DNA of 20,727 nt from a virus. This document shows, piece after piece, positions 8,320 through 15,961 of the stretch (position 1 is the stretch's first letter; every line of letters starts with the position of its first letter). Made by a program: the position numbers and the translations under genes. Below the pieces are notes generated by a model. That model did not search any database. It was given only the letters and a program-made list of their open reading frames with translations, and was not told the DNA's origin. The stretch covers positions 1-20,727 of the IMG/VR virus record IMGVR_UViG_3300042400_000842; one strand, written 5' to 3'.

Positions 8320-9171
8320 TTATTTTCTGCCTGGAATCAAACTTTTTGTGTTTGGAGCTGATTCGCGGTTACCTTTTTTCTCTGCACCGTGACCTGGTTG
8401 TTGGCTTTTGAATGCTTTTTTACCAGCGTTACTATCTTTACGATTATGTACTTGCATACCTTTAGTTAAGTCTTGGGTAGCTGGGTTTAACAAACCGCCT
8501 TTTGTACCTTCACCAGATGCTTCTTTTGCAAATACAGGTGCTGTTCCACCCATGTCATTGTATTTTGGTTTATTAAAAATACTTTTATTGTTTAAGCCGT
8601 TGTCACCGTGTTTAGGTAATGCAACTTTGTTTACGTATTCAAACATGCTTTGGAATTCATTTTCTTCTTCGCCAGCGCCAAATTCATCGCCGCCCATCAT
8701 GTCGCCGCCAAATTCATCGCCGCCTAATTCATCATCAGCACCAAACATGTCATCATGTTCTGGTTCATCTTCTTCGCCAGCTAATAATTGTTCAAATTCT
8801 GATTTTAATTCGTCTAATGCATCTTCAAGATCCATAACGCGATCTTCTAAACCTTCGTCGCCTTCTTCATCACCAAATTCGTCATCACCAAATTCATCGT
8901 CTTCGCCTTCTTCGTCGTCAGCACCAAACATGTCATCGTCTTCGCCTTCTTCGTCGTCAGCACCAAACATGTCATCGTCTTCGCCTTCTTCGTCGTCAGC
9001 ACTAAATGCGTCATCTTCAGAATCATCTTCTTCAAATTCTTCTGCTAATAATTTTTCGTAAATCTCACGCGATTTACCTACTACGATATTGTGAAAAATA
9101 TCTTTCGCTGCTTCGTGATCTTCATTGATCAATGCCTCAAGCATGGCTTCAAATTTTGTACGGTCAGTCAT
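8320..9171 (-). CDS. 67: Acidic prohead core protein, gp67-like (enlarged)
   Basis: Residues 1-45 (MLEALINEDHEAAKDIFHNIV) match in style the helical start of T4 gp67, a small internal prohead core protein with an acidic tail, encoded between genes 20 and 21. Here an Asp/Glu run (45-175) holds three 13-residue repeats with core ADDEEGEDDDMFG, then a short coiled-coil stretch (109-130) and Gly-Asp-Phe-Gly repeats. Residues 185-283 are different: basic, Lys/Asn/Gly-rich, ending in GRK. At 283 aa it is far longer than T4 gp67 (80 aa). The basic half could stand in for gp68 or another core protein. The start has ACAGGAG about 7 bases upstream, and an exact TATAAATA lies 110 bases before it. Function is inferred from position and composition. 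Confidence 0.78.
   Translation of the reverse strand: MTDRTKFEAMLEALINEDHEAAKDIFHNIVVGKSREIYEKLLAEEFEEDDSEDDAFSADDEEGEDDDMFGADDEEGEDDDMFGADDEEGEDDEFGDDEFGDEEGDEGLEDRVMDLEDALDELKSEFEQLLAGEEDEPEHDDMFGADDELGGDEFGGDMMGGDEFGAGEEENEFQSMFEYVNKVALPKHGDNGLNNKSIFNKPKYNDMGGTAPVFAKEASGEGTKGGLLNPATQDLTKGMQVHNRKDSNAGKKAFKSQQPGHGAEKKGNRESAPNTKSLIPGRK
8894..9010 (-). repeat. 39-bp tandem repeat, three copies, in the gp67-like gene
   Basis: Copies at 8894-8932, 8933-8971 and 8972-9010. The first two are identical, and the third has changes at its far end. Each encodes 13 acidic residues in frame. The identity points to recent slippage or unequal recombination. Confidence 0.92.
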
Positions 9172-9280
9172 GTTAATCTCCTGTGATAATTTTTATACAA
9201 GGCTGTCTTATATTTACACTACTTATAAAAAAGAATGTAAATATGGGGTCAAACCGGTGGTTTTTTTAATATTTTAGAAT

Positions 9281-9288
9281 TATTTATA
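9281..9288 (-). promoter_or_regulatory. Late promoter TATAAATA upstream of the gp67-like gene
   Basis: An exact match to the T4 late -10 consensus on the minus strand. It overlaps the stop codon of the small gene (9284-9286) and lies 110 bases before the gp67-like start, giving an untranslated leader of about 100 nt. It probably drives the 67-21-22-23 genes. Confidence 0.7.
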
Positions 9289-9520
9289 CTGCAGGTGGTG
9301 GAGTTGAATACATTGCGTTAACGAATGATAATTCAACTTCTTGTTCTAAAATATGAGCTTCACTGCTCTTACGTAATTCATTAATTTGCCTAAGAGATAA
9401 ACGTGTTTTGCGTGTATCTGAACGCTGCATTACCGATTTATCATTATCAGGATTGTACCGCATATCACTAGCAACATGGCGTGTGTTAGGGTCAATATAA
9501 AAAAGTTCTCTAAGTATCAT
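9284..9520 (-). CDS. Small conserved protein between portal and prohead core genes
   Basis: A 78-aa protein if it starts at ATG 9520. A GTG at 9535 would give 83 aa and overlap the gp20 stop. The sequence is hydrophilic and charged. It has MILRELFYIDPNTRHV, a YNPDNDKSV block, a SDTRKTRLSLRQINELR helix and a C-terminal proline run. I recall similar small ORFs in this position in T4-like cyanophages and pelagiphages but know no function. The location suggests a prohead or core accessory role. The ATG is chosen because GATAAATA ends 5 bases before it and the GTG lies within that element. Neither start has a Shine-Dalgarno sequence. It could be translated by coupling to gp20 or from a leaderless late transcript. 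Confidence 0.72.
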   Translation of the reverse strand: MILRELFYIDPNTRHVASDMRYNPDNDKSVMQRSDTRKTRLSLRQINELRKSSEAHILEQEVELSFVNAMYSTPPPAV

Positions 9521-9525
9521 ATATC

Positions 9526-9533
9526 TATTTATC
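9526..9533 (-). promoter_or_regulatory. Late-promoter-like element GATAAATA abutting the small gene
   Basis: The minus strand reads GATAAATA-GATAT-ATG. It overlaps the gp20 stop codon (TGA at 9532-9534). It has the same layout as the element at 5328-5335: seven of eight late-consensus bases and 4-5 bases to the ATG. Confidence 0.45.
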
Positions 9534-11283
9534 ACATTGATGGCGGCATACCGCCTGCAGGTGCGCCAGCTGGGGGCATACCAGCTCCCATGCCACCCAT
9601 TGATGGATCCATGCCCATGCCCATATCAGCCGGTGCAGCTAAATTACCTGCTGCGCCTAAATCGCCTTCCATACCTGCAGCAGATAAGCCTGCACTACGT
9701 AGTTCACCAGCTGCATCTGTATGAGTAGGTTGCCCTTTACCTTGTTCTTCACCCCATAATCTTTCGTTTTCTGCCATTTCATCTTCGTTTAACCCTAAAA
9801 ATCGTTTAAGGGCAAAGCGTTTACTCATGTAAGGAACTGCTTGTATGGTGTTAAATGTATTAATTCTTTCCGAATCTAATCCTGCTTGACGGGCACTTGC
9901 AAAGTTCATTGGCGGATTAAATGCTAATTCAAATAAGTTTGCATCAATATTCATACCTCTTGAGTACATATACATTTTAAATTCGTTCGTAAATGCTTCT
10001 GTAATTAAACTTTGCAATCTTTCACAGTATTTGTTAAATCTTAGCTCTTGAATGTATGCTGTACCTACGCGTCCGTCGTTAAAACTTGCTTGAGAATCAT
10101 CAGCACCTGTTGGTAAGTAGCTACTTGGAATTCGTAAACCACGGAATAACTTGTTTGTAAAGAATTTTAAGTCATCAATTTCACCTAAATTAGTACCACC
10201 CGGTAATGTATCAACTTTAGAACCACGTCCTTCTGCAGTTTGCGGAAAGAAATAGTCTTCATTTATGCTTAAAGGGTTGTATGCACTATCAATTACGTTC
10301 TGTCCACCGCCACTTTGACTAGGAATTCTACGTTGATGTATCTCATTTTTAACTCTTTCTACAAAAGCCATAGCTAAATGACTAGGCATATTACCTACGT
10401 CAATATGAAATACACGTCTTTCTGGAGCTCTTTGTATACGATAAATCAAAATAGCGTCTTCTAACAGCTCTTTTTGCTTATAAACTTTGAAAATGTTCTC
10501 TAATAAGCTGTTACCAAATGGGAAATTGTTATCTAAACCTTCAGATAGTGACAAATGAACCACATGTTCTGCATTGATTGCATATTCTGTTTCAGCTAAA
10601 CCAAATTTAGAACCACCACTTGAGCTAGGATAAGGACCAGATGACCCACGTTGAGCACCAGGCGAACCCATAAAACCTGCACCAGATGTCATTCCGCCGC
10701 CTGCTTGTCTAGGATTAATGTTAGGTGTAATCTGTGTAACTACTAAATTTTCAAAGTTAGGAGCAAGATCTTTAATAATATACTGTTCTGGTTTCTTTCC
10801 ATCACTCTCGTTTGCAATAATTTTAACAATTTTGCTGTTATCAATCCAATTCCATTTCTGTGTTTCTGGATCTCTAATAAAGAAAGCGTCACCATATTTG
10901 AATACATTACGTACTATACGAAATATTTTAGTATCAAACTGTTGTAATTTATTCCACTGCTGCAGATATTCACCTAAGATTCTAATTTCCGAATTAGTAC
11001 CTTTACTGTTCCATCGAACCGTAAATGGACTTTTACCATCTTTTAGCTTCTGTGTACAAAATTCAGCAAGAATATCAAGTGCTGCGTTAATTTCTGGATC
11101 ACTATCCATAACTTCGTATTGTTGATACCGTTCAACTCTATTAGGACTACCTGTATATACATCAGGTAAGTAGCTAGAATAATTGGTTCTAGCAGGACCG
11201 GCTTTAGAATTTTGATTAAATCCTGCAGATCTAGTGGTATCGTAATCAGTTTCAATTGGTGAAAAGTGTTTTCGCCACGACAT
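9532..11283 (-). CDS. 20: Portal vertex protein, gp20-like
   Basis: Dodecameric portal at the head-tail vertex. It initiates prohead assembly and is the channel for packaged DNA. Diagnostic T4-family blocks are the N-terminal RYQQYEVMDSDPEINAALDI (52-71), IYRIQRAPERRVFHIDVGNMP (about 279-299), and LPGGTNLGEIDDLKFF followed by RGLRIPSSYLP (about 360-391). At 583 aa it is near the usual size (T4: 524). Two additions stand out: a Gly/Ser-rich linker (about 196-225, SGAGFMGSPGAQRGSSG) and a low-complexity C-terminal tail from about residue 548, rich in Met, Gly, Ala and Pro (MGMGMDPSMGGMG). The start at 11283 has AAGGAA 8 bases upstream. It lies 24 bases after the tape-measure candidate and overlaps the GTG variant of the next gene. 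Confidence 0.96.
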   Translation of the reverse strand: MSWRKHFSPIETDYDTTRSAGFNQNSKAGPARTNYSSYLPDVYTGSPNRVERYQQYEVMDSDPEINAALDILAEFCTQKLKDGKSPFTVRWNSKGTNSEIRILGEYLQQWNKLQQFDTKIFRIVRNVFKYGDAFFIRDPETQKWNWIDNSKIVKIIANESDGKKPEQYIIKDLAPNFENLVVTQITPNINPRQAGGGMTSGAGFMGSPGAQRGSSGPYPSSSGGSKFGLAETEYAINAEHVVHLSLSEGLDNNFPFGNSLLENIFKVYKQKELLEDAILIYRIQRAPERRVFHIDVGNMPSHLAMAFVERVKNEIHQRRIPSQSGGGQNVIDSAYNPLSINEDYFFPQTAEGRGSKVDTLPGGTNLGEIDDLKFFTNKLFRGLRIPSSYLPTGADDSQASFNDGRVGTAYIQELRFNKYCERLQSLITEAFTNEFKMYMYSRGMNIDANLFELAFNPPMNFASARQAGLDSERINTFNTIQAVPYMSKRFALKRFLGLNEDEMAENERLWGEEQGKGQPTHTDAAGELRSAGLSAAGMEGDLGAAGNLAAPADMGMGMDPSMGGMGAGMPPAGAPAGGMPPSM

Positions 11284-11307
11284 ATAATAATTCCTTTTTG
11301 GTTCTAT

Positions 11308-14300
11308 TTAAAATCTTGAATTAGATAAACTTTGTGTTGCACTAATTTGTTTATGGCTGTTAGTACTAATTTTATCAGTATGGTGTGCCATCGTTGTCAT
11401 TGTGTTATTTAACTTTGTTACTGCATCGAGTATATCTTTTAATGATACTTGCTTTTCAACAACTTGCGCTGTAGATTTAGGTTGTTCGGCTGGTTTTTGT
11501 TCTTCATGCGGCTTGTTTACCACTGGCGGAGATGGCGGCTTTAATGAATCTCCTGAAACTACCGGTGCTTTAATATCAGGTGCTTTAATTGTTGGCATTA
11601 CAGTTGGTTTAATTTCAGCAAGCTTGCTGTGATCAGGCTTTTTAGCTTTTTCTTCAGCTGTCATTCTTGCATTGTAGTCATTAAACGATTCAAGACCAAA
11701 CTTTTTGTACATATCTTTAATATGAGCTTGCTCTTTTGTTTCTGCAGGCTTTTTAATTTCAGGAAGTACATGTTTCTCTGGTTCTTTTTGTTTGTACATC
11801 CCTGAATTTTTCTGTCTGTCAAGTTCTGCATTACGAGCTTCAATTGCTTCCGGACTATTGTCTATTGTACCTATAGTTTTTTGAAGTTCTTTATCTCTAG
11901 CATCAATTTCTGCTTGTGGTATAGTTTCGTATTTTACATTACCACTTGCAAATGCAGGTTTATTGCTACTACTGAATAAATTTGTAAACTTATCAAATAT
12001 TCCCGGTGAATTATCTTTAGCTTCATCTTTATTAGGTTCAACTAGTTCAGCAGTAGGATTAGCAGCAAGATAATTGTCAACTGTTTTGTCATTGTCTTTT
12101 TTCAGCTGTGCTTGTTGTTCTTCTATTGATGCATCTGGTACTTTTTCTTCAACAGTAGGAGTACTAACATTAGCAGATGCAAAAGAATCGCCAACTGATG
12201 CAAATGCTTTATTAAAATCAGTAGATTTAAATGTATCAGTTGCAGATGTCATTGTTTCTTCTAATTTTTCAGTTGATGGCAATGCTGTAGATATTGAATC
12301 AGTAAGTTGAGAACCAATTTCTTTAAAAGTTTCAGGTCCGCCCATGTTTTTTAATGAGTCATTAAACGTTTTCATTTCTTTTTCAACGTTTCCGCCTTTA
12401 ATTACTTCGTCAGCCGGTCTACCTTTTGCTAAATGTTGACGTAACATCTCATCATATATAGGAAGATCATGTTCTGCATCTTCATCTTTCCGTGTTCTAA
12501 GATATGCTATTTGATCTTGAAGAGCTTCAGTGTCTATATCATAATCAATTTGTTTAAACGAACCTGTTGGTTGATCTGTACCATTTTCATCTGGAATCCA
12601 ATGCGGTTTTCTATTTGTTATTGATGGACCTGGAATAGCTGGAAAACCGTCAGCTGGTTTTGTTTCAGGCTGTTTGGTACCAACTTGCTGTGTGCCAAAC
12701 ATAAACTTGTTTAAATCTTCTGCAGTTTTAATACCTAAATCTAGTATTTTAGGTTCTTCTTTTTTAACTTCAGCTGGCTTTTCTTCTTTTTTAGGTTCTT
12801 CTTTTTTAGGTTCAGCTGGCTTTTCTTCTTTTTTAGGTTCTTCTTTTTTAGGTTCGGTATGTTTTTCAACAGATTTAGTTACTGTTTGTAGCATATTCCC
12901 CATGGGGTGAAACACTTTAGTAACTACATCATGAACAGTTGTAGAAATGTTCTTTACTAATAAATCTTCGTTGTTTGGCGTAAGTACTGCTAACGATTTA
13001 ATATCTATTGGTTTGTGGTCTGCGGTTTGTGTTGCGTTGCCTGATGTTGGTAAATCAATTGTAAACGGTTGCATTCCTTGTTGAGACTGTGATTTAGCCG
13101 CATTCATTGGCTGTTTAATCATGTCCATTATATCGGTAGGCATAAATTTAGCAATAATACCTTCCATTTGTTTAGGTGTTACTACTGATTCTGCACCATG
13201 TAGTTCTACCATTTCACCTTTTGGGTTAAATTGTTCAAACATACTATTAAAAGATGAGGAAGATGATTTAATAAAACTGTCAATTTCCGGTGATCCTGAT
13301 GCACGTTTTGGAGGAGTAACTGGTATGTTTGCGTTGTTACCTTCAAACAATTTATTTACTTTATCGCCCGTTCCTTTTTTTAGCTCTCCAACAATTGCGT
13401 CTAAATTTATATCTTTTTGTTTATGAGGTTTTAATACTTCAGAATCTAATAAATGAAATTTGTTTATAACATCATCAGTTGCTCCAACTAACTTACTAAA
13501 TCCTTCAGTTGACCCGGCAAATAAATCAGATAACGTTCGATCTGCATTGTTTAATGCTTTTGATACAGTTGCACCTGGCGTGTCAAGTGCACCGCCTTCT
13601 TCTGTTTTAAGGTTACGGCGGTTTATTGCAGCATCTTTTAGTTCTTTTAAGGCATCTTCAGCACTTAATTTTTTACCTTCAGATGCTGCTTCGGCTTGTT
13701 TAGTTACATATACACCTTGTGTTTTACTTGTAACTAACTCTTTACCCATTTTGTCAGCAACTGCGCCGCCTGCTAGAGCTGCAGCTTCTAATGCACCTTT
13801 AGAATTCATATATTCAAGTTGCGCTGCACGAGCTTTTTCGCCTAATGCTTCAGATCGTTTTTGGCCTTCATCTGTAGTATCTTTTAACGATATCCCATAT
13901 TCTCTAATTGCAGCAGCTGCTGTGCCTGTTGCTGCTGCTGCTTCTGAACCTTCTGCAGTAGTTTTTCCAGTAAACGCTTCTTTCATTACTCGTTTAAAAG
14001 AGTCGCCCATTCCCATTGAATCAGCTTCGGCTTGTTTATATTGCGCACGAGCTTGTGGGCCAGCTAATAACATTGATGCTTCTAAATCGCCTTCGTCTTT
14101 TGATCGTTGAAGCGCCTCAAGTTGGTCTTTTCTACTTAAACCAAGTATTCTTGAATTTTCATCAATTGCCGTTCCTAATTTTTCAGTAGCTATTACTGCG
14201 TTTTGCTGATTATTGGGATCGTTCAGGTCCATGCCTTTGCGATTAGACATTGCAACTTTGGTAACTTCGTTAAGTTCGTCAGTAGTCCACCCTAACGTTT

Positions 14301-14847
14301 TAAATCTAGCACCAACGTCTGATTCTTGAAAATCTCTAGCTATATCTAAAAAGTGTTTTTGAGCTTTATTGATTCCACTGCCTAATCCTGCTAAATCAGT
14401 AGCACTATGCTTAATCATGTCGTTGTATTGCTCATGGGTCATACGAGCGCCTTTTAATAAGCGATCGTATTCTGCAATATCCATGTTAAAATCAGCGCCG
14501 TTTGATCCAGCTTTGTTTAAACTTGCAGTAGTATCAATAAGAGCAGTTCCAACTTGAGATGCGATCTGGCCAAATACTTTACCAAGAGATGAATCTGCGT
14601 TTTTTAAGACTCCAGTTAACGAGTCAAAACCATTAGACACATTTAGAGTTCCTCTCCATAAATCGTCTAATGCTTTAGCGCCAGTTTGTGCAGTATTAAC
14701 AAATATTTGGCCAAATCCGCCCCATCCACCACCGCCACCGCTTGATCCAGAATCTGGGTTAGATCTTCGATTATTTCGATTATTACCTTCCAACGCGTTG
14801 ATAAGCTTATCTAATTGATCATTACGTCTATCGTCTTCACTACTCAT
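11308..14847 (-). CDS. Probable tail tape measure protein, 1179 aa
   Basis: Long, mostly helical, Ala/Lys/Glu/Asp-rich protein. Visible regions are an N-terminal charged stretch and glycine-rich patch (residues about 33-46), a helical region (about 50-480), and the motif ELHGAESVVTPKQMEGI (near 545-562). This motif resembles the GGEAVVP-type segment common in tape measure proteins. Next comes a perfect duplicated Lys-Glu-Pro repeat (666-693), then a charged, probably disordered region to about 1110. A final helix follows (KLNNTMTTMAHHTDKI). The gene lies head-to-head with the frameshifting gp26-like chaperone gene, the usual neighbour of a tape measure. It is twice the size of T4 gp29. No clear membrane segments are visible, so another large virion or internal protein remains possible. 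A ribosome site (AGGAAAA) precedes ATG 14847. Confidence 0.62.
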   Translation of the reverse strand: MSSEDDRRNDQLDKLINALEGNNRNNRRSNPDSGSSGGGGGWGGFGQIFVNTAQTGAKALDDLWRGTLNVSNGFDSLTGVLKNADSSLGKVFGQIASQVGTALIDTTASLNKAGSNGADFNMDIAEYDRLLKGARMTHEQYNDMIKHSATDLAGLGSGINKAQKHFLDIARDFQESDVGARFKTLGWTTDELNEVTKVAMSNRKGMDLNDPNNQQNAVIATEKLGTAIDENSRILGLSRKDQLEALQRSKDEGDLEASMLLAGPQARAQYKQAEADSMGMGDSFKRVMKEAFTGKTTAEGSEAAAATGTAAAAIREYGISLKDTTDEGQKRSEALGEKARAAQLEYMNSKGALEAAALAGGAVADKMGKELVTSKTQGVYVTKQAEAASEGKKLSAEDALKELKDAAINRRNLKTEEGGALDTPGATVSKALNNADRTLSDLFAGSTEGFSKLVGATDDVINKFHLLDSEVLKPHKQKDINLDAIVGELKKGTGDKVNKLFEGNNANIPVTPPKRASGSPEIDSFIKSSSSSFNSMFEQFNPKGEMVELHGAESVVTPKQMEGIIAKFMPTDIMDMIKQPMNAAKSQSQQGMQPFTIDLPTSGNATQTADHKPIDIKSLAVLTPNNEDLLVKNISTTVHDVVTKVFHPMGNMLQTVTKSVEKHTEPKKEEPKKEEKPAEPKKEEPKKEEKPAEVKKEEPKILDLGIKTAEDLNKFMFGTQQVGTKQPETKPADGFPAIPGPSITNRKPHWIPDENGTDQPTGSFKQIDYDIDTEALQDQIAYLRTRKDEDAEHDLPIYDEMLRQHLAKGRPADEVIKGGNVEKEMKTFNDSLKNMGGPETFKEIGSQLTDSISTALPSTEKLEETMTSATDTFKSTDFNKAFASVGDSFASANVSTPTVEEKVPDASIEEQQAQLKKDNDKTVDNYLAANPTAELVEPNKDEAKDNSPGIFDKFTNLFSSSNKPAFASGNVKYETIPQAEIDARDKELQKTIGTIDNSPEAIEARNAELDRQKNSGMYKQKEPEKHVLPEIKKPAETKEQAHIKDMYKKFGLESFNDYNARMTAEEKAKKPDHSKLAEIKPTVMPTIKAPDIKAPVVSGDSLKPPSPPVVNKPHEEQKPAEQPKSTAQVVEKQVSLKDILDAVTKLNNTMTTMAHHTDKISTNSHKQISATQSLSNSRF
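12769..12852 (-). repeat. Perfect 42-bp tandem duplication in the tape-measure candidate
   Basis: The units at 12769-12810 and 12811-12852 are identical. Each encodes the 14 residues PKKEEPKKEEKPAE in frame (residues 666-679 and 680-693), a highly charged linker. The unit itself is built from smaller PKKEE steps. Confidence 0.93.
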
Positions 14848-14873
14848 GTTTTATTTTCCTATAAGTTTGTATA

Positions 14874-14881
14874 TATAAATA
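14874..14881 (+). promoter_or_regulatory. Late promoter TATAAATA for the gp26-like gene
   Basis: An exact T4 late consensus on the plus strand, 28 bases before ATG 14910. The expected transcript has a short leader that carries the GCGGAGTAA ribosome site. Confidence 0.7.
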
Positions 14882-14890
14882 CGGTTAATA

Positions 14891-14898
14891 TATTTATG
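14891..14898 (-). promoter_or_regulatory. Late-promoter-like element CATAAATA for the tape-measure candidate
   Basis: The minus strand reads GCATAAATATAT, about 43 bases before ATG 14847. Together with the plus-strand element at 14874-14881 it makes a compact divergent late promoter pair. Confidence 0.5.
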
Positions 14899-14909
14899 CG
14901 GAGTAACAA

Positions 14910-15740
14910 ATGGCACAAAACCCTTTACAAGAATTTTATAGACAACCAAAAATATTCGTTTCTTTACCTTCAAAAGGAATATACAATCAATTAGGAACAT
15001 TTACTGGTGATCCTACACACATGCCAATATTTGGTATGACAGGTATGGACGATATCATAATGAAAACTCCGGATGCATTATTATCCGGTGATAGTTCAGT
15101 GAAACTAATTGAAAGCTGCTGCCCGTCAATTAAAGACGGTTGGGCAGTAACTACATTAGATGTTGATCTACTACTAACAGCAATTCGAATTGCTACTCAT
15201 GGGAGTGTGTTAGAAGTTGTACATACATGCCCAAAATGTAAAACAGAAAACGATTACGATATTGATTTAGGTACAGTGATCGATCATTTTAGTAGTTGTA
15301 TATACAATAATACAATTGAAGTTGGCACATTAACTATCAAATTGCAACCACTAAATTATAAACAAACTACTGAGTTTTCTTTAAGAAATTTTAAAATGCA
15401 GCAACAATTAGCAGCAACTCCAATTGAACCTGCAGAGAAATATAAAGAAGTTGTACATGATTTGTTTATTGAATTAGGTAAAATGCAAAATGAAGTTTAT
15501 TCGGCTAGTATCGAATCAATTGATACTGGAAAAATAGTAGTAACTGAATCTAATTTTATTTCAGAATGGTTACAAAATTGCGATAAACAAATTTTTAATA
15601 TTATTAAAGCACATTTAGATCAAACTAAATCTGATTGGAAAATTCCAGCAGTAAAAGTAATTTGTAGTAACCTTGATTGTAACCACGAGTCATCAATATC
15701 AGTTGACTTAGATCAATCGAATTTTTTCGATCCCGCCTAA
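14910..15740 (+). CDS. 26: gp26-like baseplate hub / tail assembly protein (zero-frame product)
   Basis: The 276-aa zero-frame product. It resembles the T4 gp26-type baseplate proteins (Pfam T4_baseplate) in its start (NPLQEFYRQPKIFVSLPSKG), the GMTGMDDIIMKTPDALLSG block (42-60) and the DGWAVTTLDVDLLLTAIRIATHG block (76-98). Four cysteines in two pairs (Cys107-X2-Cys110 and Cys252-X4-Cys257) could form a split zinc ribbon. Residues 120-245 look helical. In T4, gp26 helps assemble the baseplate hub and is thought to act with the tape measure. The start ATG 14910 has GGAG 8 bases upstream and a late promoter further up. The gene ends at TAA 15738-15740, just after a T TTT TTC slippery heptamer, so a longer -1 product is expected. 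Confidence 0.82.
   Translation: MAQNPLQEFYRQPKIFVSLPSKGIYNQLGTFTGDPTHMPIFGMTGMDDIIMKTPDALLSGDSSVKLIESCCPSIKDGWAVTTLDVDLLLTAIRIATHGSVLEVVHTCPKCKTENDYDIDLGTVIDHFSSCIYNNTIEVGTLTIKLQPLNYKQTTEFSLRNFKMQQQLAATPIEPAEKYKEVVHDLFIELGKMQNEVYSASIESIDTGKIVVTESNFISEWLQNCDKQIFNIIKAHLDQTKSDWKIPAVKVICSNLDCNHESSISVDLDQSNFFDPA
15722..15728 (+). other. Programmed -1 ribosomal frameshift site T TTT TTC
   Basis: The heptamer is in the correct zero-frame phase (AAT TTT TTC, with the last T of AAT as the first base). It lies 9 bases before the zero-frame stop and fits X XXY YYZ. Slippage moves translation into a frame open to 15961. Two mutually exclusive 7-bp stems can form 7-8 bases downstream: 15737-15743 with 15759-15765, or 15736-15742 with 15775-15781. 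P2 gene E uses the very similar T TTT TTG to make E+E'. Confidence 0.78.
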
Positions 15741-15961
15741 TTGGACAATCAAGAGATTCAATTAGTCAATATCTAATTAGGCTAGATAACGAAGTTAAAC
15801 GATTTAAACATGAATTATTTAAAATATCGTGGTATATGAGAGGAGGAGTGTCAATCAACGATCTCCTGTATAACCTAAGTCACGAAGATCGTATGATTAT
15901 GTATAATGTAATTGAAGAAAATATAGAAATGACAAAAGTATCTAGAATGCCATTATTGTAA
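15728..15961 (+). CDS. -1 frame extension of the gp26-like gene (77 aa, C-terminus of the fusion)
   Basis: The -1 frame runs 77 codons from CGA at 15728-15730 to a TAA at 15959-15961. The fusion would be 273 + 77 = 350 aa. In this frame a TGA occurs at 15704 and the first ATG comes only about 36 codons in, without a ribosome site, so independent translation is unlikely. The encoded residues look real: LIRLDNEVKRFKHELFKISW, then GGVSINDLLYNLSHEDRMIM. This is the pattern of a helix, a Trp/aromatic, a turn, and a helix with Leu-Leu and a His-Glu-Asp-Arg end, as seen in P2 E' and in the small protein paired with chaperones of contractile systems. In T4 the gene next to 26 is 51, so a gp51-like equivalent is possible. 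It overlaps the convergent downstream gene by 9 bases. Confidence 0.8.
   Translation, partial: RSRLIGQSRDSISQYLIRLDNEVKRFKHELFKISWYMRGGVSINDLLYNLSHEDRMIMYNVIEENIEMTKVSRMPLL

Noticed and set aside
8408-9061. Long plus-strand frame (217 codons) opposite the gp67-like gene
   Set aside because: It is a shadow of the Asp/Glu-rich repeats (GAY codons read as Ser/Ile in reverse). Its Ser/Asn/Pro low complexity and lack of a ribosome site mark it as non-coding.
9250-9275. AAACC-GGT-GGTTT followed by a T run as a plus-strand terminator
   Set aside because: The stem is only 5 bp with a 3-base loop, and no plus-strand gene lies upstream. It is probably a chance palindrome in a leader.
13460-14110. Plus-strand 216-codon frame opposite the tape-measure candidate
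   Set aside because: It is Ala/Ser-rich shadow translation of an Ala-rich helical gene. The minus-strand frame is continuous over 1179 codons with a ribosome site.
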